DNA of 64,000 bases, taken from NCBI GenBank assembly GCA_041488095.1, contig JBGPOP010000020.1:1-64000 (forward strand). The letters run 5' to 3'. The notes under the pieces are model-generated. The model saw only the letters and a program-made list of their open reading frames with translations, did no database searches and was not told the DNA's origin. Made by a program: the position numbers and the translations under genes. This document shows positions 10,049 through 22,041 of this stretch, piece by piece. Origin of the DNA: DASYPQ01 sp041488095. GTDB lineage: Bacteria > Planctomycetota > UBA1135 > GCA-002686595. Numbering within the stretch: position 1 is the first letter of the stretch; each line of letters begins with the position of its first letter.

Positions 10049-11902
10049 TCACTTCTTCCTGCCCAGGATCTCATCGATCGTTCCGGTCGTCATGGCGTGG
10101 TAGAGCGGACGCGCCTTCGCGTAGATCGCGTTGGCTCGCACCTTGCCCTCCCCGGTCTTCACCATCTCCTTGTAGAGCGGTTCCAGATACTTTCGACGAC
10201 CGACGGTCATCAGGAAGTTCTCGAGGCGCGTGTCCGCCGGCGCGTAGCGGTGTTGGATCGCGAGGCGCAGCCACACGTCGAGGACCTCGGAATTGCCCGT
10301 CGAGGTGAACCGGAATGCCTCGTCGAGCTTCGCCATCGCGCCCGCGTCGAGTGCGTCGCCGATCCCCTCCAGGAAGTGCAGCCATGGCTGCGTGACCCAT
10401 CCGCGGGTCTCGAGGTCTCCGGGGGCCGTGCCTGCCTTCCACCTTCCGATCTGGAGGTCGACTTCAACCAGCGTCTTCGACTGGGGCCGCGGCGCGTCTT
10501 CGGGAAGGCCGGGCTCCTCCAGCCACTTGTGGAGATCGATCTGCGCAGCGAGTGCCCGGTCGAGTGAGAAGAGCTCCCTCTCCAGGTACTGAACGAACTG
10601 GCCGGTCGTGATGCTCCGGAAGGCGTGCGCGTCGAAGTAGGAGCGCAGGAAGCGGTCGAAGCTCCCGCGCCCGAAGACCTCCTCGATGCGCCGCAGGAAC
10701 AGGGCGCCCTTGACGTAGGGCACGCCGGTGAACCCGTCGTCGGGGTGCCGCCCACGCAGGTGGATGTGCAGCACCTGGTCGCGCGGCTCGAGCTCCTTCA
10801 TCTCGCGCTCGAGGTCGGCGAGCCCGATCTGCGCTTCCATGCGCGCGCGCTCGACGCCGTAGATCCGCTCCATGATCCGGCTCTCGAAGTAGACCGTGAA
10901 GCCCTCGTTGAGCCAGAAGTCGCTCCAGGTCGCGTTCGTGACCAGGTTTCCCGACCAGGAGTGGGCGAGCTCGTGCGCGACGAGCGAGACCAGCGACCTG
11001 TCCCCTGCCAGCACGGTGGGCGTCGCGAAGGTCAGGCAGGGATTCTCCATCCCGCCGAACGGGAACGAGGGAGGCAGGACGATCAGGTCGTAGCGCCCCC
11101 AGCGGTACGGCCCGAAGAGCAACTCGGCGGCCTGCACCATCTTCTCCGTATCGGCGAACTCCTCTCGCGCGCGATCGACGACCGAGGGCTCGGCCCAGAC
11201 TCCGCAGCGCTCCGAGATCGGGCGGAACTCGAGCCGGCCGCAGGCGAGCGCGATCAGGTAGGGCGGGATCGGGCGGTCCATGCGGAAGCGGAAGGCGCCC
11301 TCCGCATCCTTGCCGGCCTGCTCGGCGCTCATGACGACCGTTTGGCCTTCGGGCCCGCGCACACGAGCGTCGTAGGTGATCCGGACGCCGGGCGAGTCCT
11401 GGAGTGGGATCCACGTTCGCGTGAAGATCGGCTCGCCCTGCGTGAAGAGGAAGGGTTCCGCCCTGTCGGCAGTCTGGTCGGGCCCGAGCCACTGGAGCGC
11501 CTCGGAGCGCTCCGTCGTCCGGTAGGCGATGCGCACCGTCGTATCGGCCCACAGCAACTCGATCGTCAGCGCGGAGCCCAGGCTCGCGTCCTCGGGGCCG
11601 AGGCTCCACAGACGGACCCCGCCATCGCTACCCTTGACCGATTCGATCGCGAGCCCCTTGGCATCGAGGACCAGTGGAGCCTCGCGGTCGGGACGGTCGA
11701 GCGACAACACCACCGTGCCGCGGATTTCCTTCTTGGCGTGGTCGACTTCGAGGTCGAGGCTGGCGTGGGTCACGCGCACCCGCTCGGGCTCGCAGTGGCT
11801 GTGGATGTCCATGGGGATCGAAATGGGGCGGCTGCGGGGCACGGCCGTGCAGGCAAGGAGCGCACAGACGGCGGTTGCGCAGGCAAGGGCACGGGCGTGC
11901 AT
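10049..11902 (-). CDS. M1 family aminopeptidase, leukotriene-A4-hydrolase-like lipoprotein
   Basis: A zinc aminopeptidase of 617 residues that removes N-terminal amino acids from peptides. The N-terminus is a lipoprotein signal peptide with LLAC, lipidated Cys18, so it acts at the envelope. The exopeptidase motif GGMEN is at 283-287. The zinc site HELAH is at 310-314 with the third ligand Glu333 in WLNEGF, the expected 18-residue spacing. The last ~150 residues match the helical C-terminal domain of LTA4 hydrolase. The ATG at 11902 is chosen because it yields the lipobox; the same frame stays open another 627 bases upstream, but only as antisense to the YfhO gene. It is divergent from that gene with a 105-base gap. 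Confidence 0.93.
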   Translation of the reverse strand: MHARALACATAVCALLACTAVPRSRPISIPMDIHSHCEPERVRVTHASLDLEVDHAKKEIRGTVVLSLDRPDREAPLVLDAKGLAIESVKGSDGGVRLWSLGPEDASLGSALTIELLWADTTVRIAYRTTERSEALQWLGPDQTADRAEPFLFTQGEPIFTRTWIPLQDSPGVRITYDARVRGPEGQTVVMSAEQAGKDAEGAFRFRMDRPIPPYLIALACGRLEFRPISERCGVWAEPSVVDRAREEFADTEKMVQAAELLFGPYRWGRYDLIVLPPSFPFGGMENPCLTFATPTVLAGDRSLVSLVAHELAHSWSGNLVTNATWSDFWLNEGFTVYFESRIMERIYGVERARMEAQIGLADLEREMKELEPRDQVLHIHLRGRHPDDGFTGVPYVKGALFLRRIEEVFGRGSFDRFLRSYFDAHAFRSITTGQFVQYLERELFSLDRALAAQIDLHKWLEEPGLPEDAPRPQSKTLVEVDLQIGRWKAGTAPGDLETRGWVTQPWLHFLEGIGDALDAGAMAKLDEAFRFTSTGNSEVLDVWLRLAIQHRYAPADTRLENFLMTVGRRKYLEPLYKEMVKTGEGKVRANAIYAKARPLYHAMTTGTIDEILGRKK

Positions 11903-12007
11903 CGTGCCATCAACCTTTGCCGATCGTTGCTCCTTCGGGCAAGGCCTGCTTAGCTTTTCGGCCGAGGACCGCCCCTCCGTCCCCCACGACGGCACGCGAG
12001 AACGCCG

Positions 12008-15000
12008 ATGCGCCCTTTCACGCGTAGCCTGACAGACAGCTTCCAGGCGGCGATCGCGCTCGCTCTGCTCCTGGCGGTCTTCCTCTCCACACCGCTCGCG
12101 CGCTACGGAGAAGTTCACTTCTCCTCCGCCGATCTCTTCCAGGACTTCAGCCTGACCAAGGTCGAGGCCGGCCACGCCCCGGGCAACAAGCTGCTCTCCG
12201 ATGGGGTGACGCAGATGCAGCCCTGGTCCATGTTCAATCGCGATGAGCTCGCCGCAGGGCGCGTTCCGCTCTGGAACCCTTGGAACGGTGCCGGCTGCCC
12301 CCACTTCGCGAACTACCAGTCGGCGGTCTTCTCTCCGTTCAGCGTCCCGTTCTACTTCCTCGCCTTCAAGGCCGCGCTGATCACCTCGGCCTTCCTCAAG
12401 CTCTTCGCGCTCGGGTTCTTCACCTTTCTCTTCCTGAGGGAGCTGCGCCTCTCGCAGATGCCGGCGCTGCTCGGCGCGATCGCGTTCATGTTCGCGGGGC
12501 ACAACGTGCTCCTGCTCTCCCTCCCGCACGTCGGCGCCCTGGTCTCACTCCCGGCCGGCTTGTTCTTCGCGGAGAAGGCGGTGCGCCGCCTGGAAGCGGT
12601 CACCTCCAACGAACCTGGGGAACGCCGCTCGACGGCGCGGGTGCGCGGACCGCTCGCAGGCTTGACCCTCTCGCTCACGGCGGGATTGCTCGCGGGGAAT
12701 CCTGAGCCGTTCTGCTTCGCGTTCCTGCTCCTCGTCGCCTGGGTGGCCGCACGCCTCCTGGGGATCGGGCTCGCGACGCGCGGTCGAGGCAGGTCGTTGC
12801 GTCCTCTCGTTGCCCTCGCGGCCAAGATCACCTTTGCCTGCCTGCTCGCTGCGGGATTCGCGGCCTTCCAGCTCTTGCCGTTCTTCGAATACCTCGGGCG
12901 GAGCCGCGTGCTCGAGCAGCGTGTCCACGTCCAGACCCCCCTCGTGTCGCACTTCTGGCCGCTCTCCTTCTTCCCCGGTGCGCTGGGCGATCCGTCGACC
13001 CCCTACGTCCTCTCGTACGCGGTCCCCTCACCGTCGTTCGAGACGGTCAACCTCGTCTACATCGGAGGGTTGGTCGTCTTCCTGGCCCTCTCCGCCCTGG
13101 TCTTCGTCCGGCGCGACCGCCGAGTGGCCTTCTTCCTCCTGGCCGGACTGACTTGGGTCTTCTACGCCTACGACGTGTTCGGGATGGCTCGGCTCCTCGA
13201 GAGGATCCCCGCGCTCGGTCTCGCGCCGATCAGCCGGAGCCAGGGGCTGTGGGCATTCTGCGCGTCGTGCGCGGCCGCGCTGTCTCTCGACCACCTCCTG
13301 CGGCGCGAGGAGGCCCCGGCGTGGGGCCGGGCGGTGCTGACGGCGCTCGGGGGCCTGGCCTTCCTGGCGATCTTCCGGCTCGGCGTGCAGGCCTTGATCG
13401 ACGAGTACGCGAGCTTCCCGAGCCCGAACCATCGACTGTTCGACGAACACGTCCCCACGCACCTGCGCTGGATGACCGAGGTCTTCGCCGCGGGGATCGT
13501 CGCCATCTGCCTGCTCTGGATCGCGCGCGCGCGGTGGCTGCGCTGGCTCGCCGGCTGCGCGATCGTGCTGGTGGCCTTCCTCCAGAGCGGCTGGCATTTC
13601 AAGGACTACAACCCGGTGTGCGAGGACCGTTTCTTCTTCCCGGCCACGCCGGCGATCGAGGAGATCCGGAAGACGGTAGGGCGGGACCGCGTCGCGATCC
13701 TGGGCGAGGACGGGATCCCGCCCGAGAGCAACCTGGCGTACGGAATCGCCCTGATCCAGAACTACGACGGGATGTGGGTGCGGGACTTCGACGCCCTCTA
13801 CCGCGACCGGTTCGGGTACACCCACAACTGGCGCACGATCATGAAGGGCCCGGAGAGCGCCTTGAAGATCTTCGGAGTGCCCTGGGTCCTCGCCAAATGG
13901 AACTGGAACTTCATCGACTCCGGCCCGGCCGGGAATCAGGACCTGCTCAAGCAGGATTTCCATCCGGTGGAGATCGTCCCCGGCCGCGAAGTGACCCAGA
14001 CCTTCCTGTGCGATCGCGAGCGCCTGCAGGCCGTCGAGGTCGTGGTCGGCGTCTACCCGACGACACGGTCCTGCGCGCTGCGCTTCGAGCTCGAGGAAGT
14101 CGGCTCGGGCAGGATCGTCTGCGAACGCGAAGTGTCCAGCCAGGAGATCGAGGCCGACGTCTACACGAACCAGCACGTGCAGTTCATGCGCGACCTGCCG
14201 CTCGTCCCGCACGGACGGCCGCTGGTGTTCTCCTTCGATCCGCAGCCCGATTCGAAGGGGCGCGCCTACGCGCTGACGCTCGCTTGCGAGGCTGGAGTGC
14301 GCGGCGACACGGTGACCACGTGGGCCGCGACGCAGCGCGCCTACAGGCAGGGCGAGAGCCGCTGCGGCGGGCAGCCGCTTCCGGGCGAGATCCTGTTCGC
14401 CTGGTCCTGCAACCAGGACGCCTTCGAGCTCGTGAAGCAGGTCGGCGATTACGGGCTCTATCGGTACGCGCGTTCGCTCGGGAAGTACTGGACGGTGCGC
14501 GGCGTCGCGGCCGCAAGGGACGATCCGCACGCGATCGAGCTCATGCGCGCCTCATCGTTCGATCCATCGCGGCTCGTGGTGCTATGCCCCGAGGGCGAGA
14601 TCGCACCTCCGGAAGACGGAACCAAGGGAGGGAGGAGCCGCTTGATCCGCGCTGCGGACTCTCCCCGCACCTACATCGTGTGTCCGGACGGACGATGGAT
14701 CATCCCGATCGAGGAGGAAGCGGTGCTCCTCGCCCGACATCTCGACCTGAGGAACGTCGAGACGGTCTCGAAGGAGGAGTTCGCCCGGTTCGAGGTGGTG
14801 ACCGCCGACCAGGAATTCGAGCGCAGGGCCGGGACGCGCGTCGTCGATTTCTCGCCGAAGGACGAGAAGCCGCCGAGGGTGATCGAGGAAACGCCGACGT
14901 GGATCCGGCTCGAGGTGGACTGCAAGGCCCCGGAGTTCCTCGTGATCGCGCAGGCCCACTACCCGGGGTGGAAGGCGCGCGTGAACGGGATCGAGAAGCC

Positions 15001-15163
15001 GGTGTACCGCGCGAACTATGCCTTCTCGGCGATCGAGATGCAGCGCGGTCTGAACCTGGTCGACTTCAGCTACGAGCCGGAGAGCTTCAGGCTCGGCCTC
15101 TGGATCGGGCTCGCCTGCGGGCTGTGCGGGTTGATGTGCCTGTTCCATCACCCGCAGGAATGA
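12008..15163 (+). CDS. YfhO-family polytopic membrane protein
   Basis: A 1051-residue integral membrane protein of the YfhO/GT-C type. About a dozen hydrophobic helices fill residues 15-540. Early conserved features are DLFQDFSL in the first loop and GRVPLWNPWNGAGCPHFAN, typical of YfhO. The C-terminal ~500 residues are a large soluble beta-rich region ending in a further hydrophobic helix at about 1027-1045. YfhO relatives in Firmicutes take part in glycosylation of teichoic acids, so a lipid-linked sugar transfer role is possible but unproven here. It is transcribed divergently from the M1 peptidase gene. The ATG at 12008 is the first of the frame and precedes a clear membrane anchor. The odhA gene follows 131 bases downstream. 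Confidence 0.85.
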   Translation: MRPFTRSLTDSFQAAIALALLLAVFLSTPLARYGEVHFSSADLFQDFSLTKVEAGHAPGNKLLSDGVTQMQPWSMFNRDELAAGRVPLWNPWNGAGCPHFANYQSAVFSPFSVPFYFLAFKAALITSAFLKLFALGFFTFLFLRELRLSQMPALLGAIAFMFAGHNVLLLSLPHVGALVSLPAGLFFAEKAVRRLEAVTSNEPGERRSTARVRGPLAGLTLSLTAGLLAGNPEPFCFAFLLLVAWVAARLLGIGLATRGRGRSLRPLVALAAKITFACLLAAGFAAFQLLPFFEYLGRSRVLEQRVHVQTPLVSHFWPLSFFPGALGDPSTPYVLSYAVPSPSFETVNLVYIGGLVVFLALSALVFVRRDRRVAFFLLAGLTWVFYAYDVFGMARLLERIPALGLAPISRSQGLWAFCASCAAALSLDHLLRREEAPAWGRAVLTALGGLAFLAIFRLGVQALIDEYASFPSPNHRLFDEHVPTHLRWMTEVFAAGIVAICLLWIARARWLRWLAGCAIVLVAFLQSGWHFKDYNPVCEDRFFFPATPAIEEIRKTVGRDRVAILGEDGIPPESNLAYGIALIQNYDGMWVRDFDALYRDRFGYTHNWRTIMKGPESALKIFGVPWVLAKWNWNFIDSGPAGNQDLLKQDFHPVEIVPGREVTQTFLCDRERLQAVEVVVGVYPTTRSCALRFELEEVGSGRIVCEREVSSQEIEADVYTNQHVQFMRDLPLVPHGRPLVFSFDPQPDSKGRAYALTLACEAGVRGDTVTTWAATQRAYRQGESRCGGQPLPGEILFAWSCNQDAFELVKQVGDYGLYRYARSLGKYWTVRGVAAARDDPHAIELMRASSFDPSRLVVLCPEGEIAPPEDGTKGGRSRLIRAADSPRTYIVCPDGRWIIPIEEEAVLLARHLDLRNVETVSKEEFARFEVVTADQEFERRAGTRVVDFSPKDEKPPRVIEETPTWIRLEVDCKAPEFLVIAQAHYPGWKARVNGIEKPVYRANYAFSAIEMQRGLNLVDFSYEPESFRLGLWIGLACGLCGLMCLFHHPQE

Positions 15164-15294
15164 GGCGACCCTCGGCCGCGGCTCGCGGCACTCCCCGGAT
15201 CTCCCGGATCCCCCGCTCTTTGCTATGCTGCTCGGCCCTTCGCGCGCCGGGGTGGGACGGGGTGCCAGCCTCTCCGAGAACTCGAAGGAACCCC

Positions 15295-18186
<2,892 letters not shown>

Positions 18187-18189
18187 CGC

Positions 18190-19392
18190 ATGGCGGTGGA
18201 ACTGGTCGTGCCCTCCGTGGGCGAATCGATCACCGAGGTCCAGATCGGCGACTGGCTCGTACCCGAGGGCCAGAGTGCCGAGAAGGAGGACGCCGTGGTC
18301 GTGATCGAGACCGACAAGGTCACGGTGGAGCTGCCCGCGCCCGTTTCGGGAACCGTGACGCGGGTCTTGAAGAGGAAGGGCGACAAGGCCGCGGTCGGCG
18401 AGGTGATCGGGTACATGGAGAACGGACCGGGAGCGCCGAAGGGCAGGTCGAAGGCGGTGCCGGCCAAGGAATCGGCCGCCAGAAGTGCGACTGTGAAGCC
18501 GAGCGAACCGCGCTTGATGCCTTCCGCCCGGCGCCTGATGCACGAGAAGGGTCTCACGCCGAAGGACGTCACACCGACCGGGCCCGGCGGCCGCATCCTG
18601 AAGGAGGACGCTCTGCGCGCGACGCCGTCGGCGCCGCCGCCGGCATCCCCACCGTCATCCATGGGCTCGAAGCCGCCCGCTTCCGCGTCTGAGCGCGAGG
18701 AGGAGCTCGTGCCGATGACACCGCTGCGCAAGCGCATCGCGGAGCGCCTCGTCCAGGCCCAGTCGACCGCCGCCCTGCTGACGACGTTCAACGAGATCGA
18801 CATGTCCGCGGTCGTCGCGCTCCGGAAGGAGCACCAGGAAGCCTTCTTGCAGCGCTACGGCATCAAGCTCGGCTTCATGTCCTTCTTCGTGAAGGCCGCG
18901 ATCGACGCCTTGAAGCTCGTCCCGCAGATCAACGCCGAGATCCGCGGCGAGAGCGTCGCCTACCGGAACTACTACGACATCGGCGTCGCGGTGGGCGGCG
19001 GCAAGGGGCTCGTCGTCCCCGTGCTGCGCAACGCCGAGCGCATGAGCTTCGCCGAGGTCGAGATCGCGATCGCCGACCTCGCCAGGCGCGCGCAGGAGAA
19101 CAAGCTCGCGATCGCGGAGCTCTCGGGCGGGACGTTCACGATCTCGAACGGCGGCGTGTACGGCTCGCTGCTCTCGACGCCGATCGTCAACCCCCCGCAG
19201 AGCGGCATCCTCGGCCTGCACGCGATCCAGGACCGGCCGGTCGCGCGGGAAGGGCAGGTCGTGATCCGGCCGATGATGTACGTCGCGGTGACCTACGACC
19301 ACCGCCTGGTCGACGGGCGCGAGGCCGTCACCTTCCTCAAGCGCATCAAGGAGTGCGTCGAGGCCCCCGCGCGGATGCTCCTGGAGATCTGA
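18190..19392 (+). CDS. sucB: Dihydrolipoyl succinyltransferase (E2 of 2-oxoglutarate dehydrogenase)
   Basis: Core subunit that transfers the succinyl group from lipoamide to CoA. The 400-residue protein has one lipoyl domain (1-78) with lipoylated Lys43 in ETDKVTVE. A Pro/Ala/Lys linker follows, then a peripheral subunit-binding domain (~112-148, PSARRLMHEKGL). The acyltransferase domain (~172-400) carries catalytic His371 and Asp375 in YDHRLVDG. It starts 3 bases after the sucA stop and is followed 2 bases later by lpdA, so all three complex subunits should be made from one transcript in the order E1-E2-E3. Confidence 0.97.
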   Translation: MAVELVVPSVGESITEVQIGDWLVPEGQSAEKEDAVVVIETDKVTVELPAPVSGTVTRVLKRKGDKAAVGEVIGYMENGPGAPKGRSKAVPAKESAARSATVKPSEPRLMPSARRLMHEKGLTPKDVTPTGPGGRILKEDALRATPSAPPPASPPSSMGSKPPASASEREEELVPMTPLRKRIAERLVQAQSTAALLTTFNEIDMSAVVALRKEHQEAFLQRYGIKLGFMSFFVKAAIDALKLVPQINAEIRGESVAYRNYYDIGVAVGGGKGLVVPVLRNAERMSFAEVEIAIADLARRAQENKLAIAELSGGTFTISNGGVYGSLLSTPIVNPPQSGILGLHAIQDRPVAREGQVVIRPMMYVAVTYDHRLVDGREAVTFLKRIKECVEAPARMLLEI

Positions 19393-19394
19393 GG

Positions 19395-20807
19395 GTGGCC
19401 CCGGAGCGGAACGCTCGACGCCCCGCGGGTCACGACCTCGTCGTGATCGGTGCAGGACCCGGCGGATACGTCGCGGCGATCCGCGCGGCCCAGCTCGGCC
19501 TGGACGTCGCTTGCGTCGAGAAGGAGAAGGAGCTCGGCGGCACGTGTCTGCGGATCGGCTGCATCCCGAGCAAGGCGCTGCTCGAGTCGAGCGAGCTGTT
19601 CTTCGAGGCAGGACACGCCTTCGCGACCCATGGAGTGCACCTCGAGAACGTGCGCCTCGAGCTCGGGAGGATGCTCGAGCGCAAGGACGAGGTCGTCCAG
19701 GCGAACACGAGTGGCGTCGAGTTCCTGTTCAAGAAGAACAAGGTGACCCGCTACGCCGGGACCGGTCGCCTCACAGCGCCCGGGAAACTGGTCGTGGAGA
19801 ACGGCAAGGCGACGACGGCGCTCGAAGCCAGGCACGTCGTGATCGCGACCGGGAGCATCTCCGCGCCACTCCCGGGCGTCGAGGTGGACGGCGACCGGAT
19901 CGGGACGAGCACGGAAGCCCTGTCCTGGCCCGATGTGCCCGGCCAGCTGGTCGTGATCGGCGCGGGCGCGATCGGGCTCGAGTTGGGCTCGGTGTGGTCG
20001 CGACTGGGCGCGAAGGTGACCGTGCTCGAGTACCTCGACCGGATCCTGCCGGGAATGGACGCCGAGATCGCGGCGGAGGCGTTCAAGATCTTCAAGAAGC
20101 AAGGCCTCGAGTTCCGCCTGGGCGCGCGCGTCACCTCGGCCAAGGTCGTGGGAAAGCGCTGCACCGTCGAGGCGGAGGGCTGGGAGCCGATCGAGTGCGA
20201 CCGCGTGCTGCTCGCCGTCGGCCGCAAGCCGTGCACCCAGGGCCTGGGTCTCGACGCGGTCGGGATCGCGCTCGACGAGAAAGGTCGCATCCCCGTCGAC
20301 GAGAGCTTCCGCACGAAGGTCGACGGCATCTACGCGATCGGCGACGTGATCCGAGGACCCATGCTCGCCCACAAGGCCGAGGACGAGGGCGTCGCCTGCG
20401 TGGAGCACATCGCGACCGGCTACGGTCACGTGAACTACGACGCGATCCCGAACGTCGTCTACACGGCGCCCGAGATCGCCTCGGTCGGCAAGACCGAGGA
20501 GGAGCTGAAGCAGGTCGCGATCGAGTATCGCAAGGGTTCGTTCCCCTTCTCCGCCAACGGCCGGGCGCGCGCTCTCGGCCACATCGAGGGCCGCGTCAAG
20601 ATCCTCGCCGACGCGAAGACCGATCGCGTCCTCGGCGTCCACATCCTGGGGGCTCGCGCCGGCGACCTGATCGCCGAGGCAGCCGCCGCGATCGAGTTCG
20701 GCGCGACCAGCGAGGACATCGCGCGCACGAGCCACGCGCACCCGACGCTCGCCGAAGCCGTCAAGGAAGCGGCTTTGGCCGTCGACAAGCGCGCGCTCAA
20801 TCTGTGA
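19395..20807 (+). CDS. lpdA: Dihydrolipoyl dehydrogenase (E3)
   Basis: Flavoprotein disulfide reductase that re-oxidises lipoamide and reduces NAD+. The 470-residue protein shows the FAD-binding GAGPGGY near residue 19 and the redox disulfide Cys51/Cys56 in GGTCLRIGCIPSK. The NAD-binding GAGAIGLELGSVW is near 190, a second FAD motif (IYAIGDVIRGPMLAHKAEDEG) is near 310, and the dimer-partner catalytic HAHPTLAEA is near the C-terminus. The GTG at 19395, two bases after sucB, gives the normal N-terminal length; the frame could extend into sucB but without family similarity. It may also serve pyruvate dehydrogenase and glycine cleavage, as E3 often does. Confidence 0.97.
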   Translation: MAPERNARRPAGHDLVVIGAGPGGYVAAIRAAQLGLDVACVEKEKELGGTCLRIGCIPSKALLESSELFFEAGHAFATHGVHLENVRLELGRMLERKDEVVQANTSGVEFLFKKNKVTRYAGTGRLTAPGKLVVENGKATTALEARHVVIATGSISAPLPGVEVDGDRIGTSTEALSWPDVPGQLVVIGAGAIGLELGSVWSRLGAKVTVLEYLDRILPGMDAEIAAEAFKIFKKQGLEFRLGARVTSAKVVGKRCTVEAEGWEPIECDRVLLAVGRKPCTQGLGLDAVGIALDEKGRIPVDESFRTKVDGIYAIGDVIRGPMLAHKAEDEGVACVEHIATGYGHVNYDAIPNVVYTAPEIASVGKTEEELKQVAIEYRKGSFPFSANGRARALGHIEGRVKILADAKTDRVLGVHILGARAGDLIAEAAAAIEFGATSEDIARTSHAHPTLAEAVKEAALAVDKRALNL

Positions 20808-20825
20808 GCGCGATCCGAGGCTGCG

Positions 20826-21959
20826 CTACCAGCGCAGAACCGCCGCGACCGGGGACTTCGTCGGCATCCGCGACTTCTCGAGCGACCAGATGTCGCCGCC
20901 GCGCAGGAGCACGGCCTCGGCCATGTCGTCGAGAACGTCCTCTTCGCGCTCGTCCTTGCGCTCGCCGAAGAGCGCCACGTCGCCGGTCGTTCGGTCCAGA
21001 CGGCCCCACAGGTTCGCGTCGCGCTCGAGCAGGAGGTCGCGAACCCGCCCCTCGAGCGCGAACTTCGCAATCGCGCGAACCTCGTCGAGAGCGCAGGCGC
21101 GGGAGACCAGACGGTCGTAGCGCGCGAGCACCTCCTGCTCGCGCTCTTCGACGATCTTCTGGACGAGCGGCCAGGCGCGCTGGTGCAGATCGGCCCTCGA
21201 AGCGCGCCCGAAGTTGCCGCGCACGCCCTCGGCGGCCACGTGGGGATAGCGGGTGATCGAGCAGTAGAGGGAGAAGTCGCGCTCCGGCGCAGCCACGATC
21301 AGCGGCGCCTTCTCGTCGTGCAGCACGCTCCAGATCGCGCGATCGACGGCGCGGCTGAACCGCGCCAGGTCCTCGTCGCGCGACGAATCGGCCTTCCCTC
21401 CGCCTCCGTAGATCGGGTTCTTCCCGCCCTTGGCCCCGAAGTGGTAGGTCACCGAGCGCTCGCGGTCCTCCTGGCCGAGCGCATCCTCCAGCGAGCGCGG
21501 GAGGCCCTCGATGCGCGCCGGCACGAGGCCCTCCGCGCTGCCCTTGAAGAAGCCGACGTGGCCCTGGCCGAGGAGGAGCAGGAAGTAGTGCTGGTTCGTC
21601 TCGAGGTAGCGCAGGAGCGGCCGGACGTGGAAGCTGTCCCCGAGGACGAGCAACTCGGAAACGTCGACCGGCAGTCGGTACTCGACGTGGAACCCGGGAG
21701 AGAGGAACACCGCCAGGCCCTCGGACTGGTCCGGCCAGGTCTCGGGCTTCGAGAGCTCCTGGAGGGGCGCGAGGAACGCGTCGACTTCCGCCCGCGGCAG
21801 CTGGTCGCGCAGGAGATCGTGGGCCCGGCGCGAGAGACCGTCCAGGCGCGAGCAGTCGTCGGGAACGTGTCCGCGGTGGGTCGAAAGGTAGACGGAGAGA
21901 CAGGGGGTCCGATGGCTCGAGGCGAGGGAGCGAAGCCCTTCGACGGTCAGCGCCTGCAT
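20826..21959 (-). CDS. BaeRF-family (eRF1-like) protein, Balon-type ribosome factor candidate
   Basis: A 377-residue protein of the bacterial archaeo-eukaryotic release-factor family (BaeRF). Recognisable parts are the N-terminal CLSVYLSTHRG strand, the ribonuclease-like middle region (HYFLLLLGQGHVGFFKG), a helix-rich central segment and the family C-terminus (LLRGGDIWSLEKSRMP...AAVLRW). The Psychrobacter hibernation factor Balon belongs to this superfamily and binds the ribosomal A site. Whether this member does so is unknown, and I cannot see an eRF1-like GGQ motif; a Gly-rich loop (YGGGGKAD) lies near residue 200. ATG 21959 has GGAGA 7 bases upstream. It is last in the eight-gene minus-strand run, 82 bases after the M16 partner, and converges on lpdA. 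Confidence 0.78.
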   Translation of the reverse strand: MQALTVEGLRSLASSHRTPCLSVYLSTHRGHVPDDCSRLDGLSRRAHDLLRDQLPRAEVDAFLAPLQELSKPETWPDQSEGLAVFLSPGFHVEYRLPVDVSELLVLGDSFHVRPLLRYLETNQHYFLLLLGQGHVGFFKGSAEGLVPARIEGLPRSLEDALGQEDRERSVTYHFGAKGGKNPIYGGGGKADSSRDEDLARFSRAVDRAIWSVLHDEKAPLIVAAPERDFSLYCSITRYPHVAAEGVRGNFGRASRADLHQRAWPLVQKIVEEREQEVLARYDRLVSRACALDEVRAIAKFALEGRVRDLLLERDANLWGRLDRTTGDVALFGERKDEREEDVLDDMAEAVLLRGGDIWSLEKSRMPTKSPVAAVLRW

Positions 21960-22041
21960 CGATGGATCTCCATAGCGGGCATTCCGAAGCTCGACCGATC
22001 GTACGGCCGGAACGGCTGGATCGTACGGGCCATAGTGCGCA

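Noticed and set aside
11903..12529. Upstream extension of the M1 peptidase frame by 209 codons
   Set aside because: It would delete the lipobox from the N-terminus and consists of antisense YfhO sequence rich in Glu/Arg.
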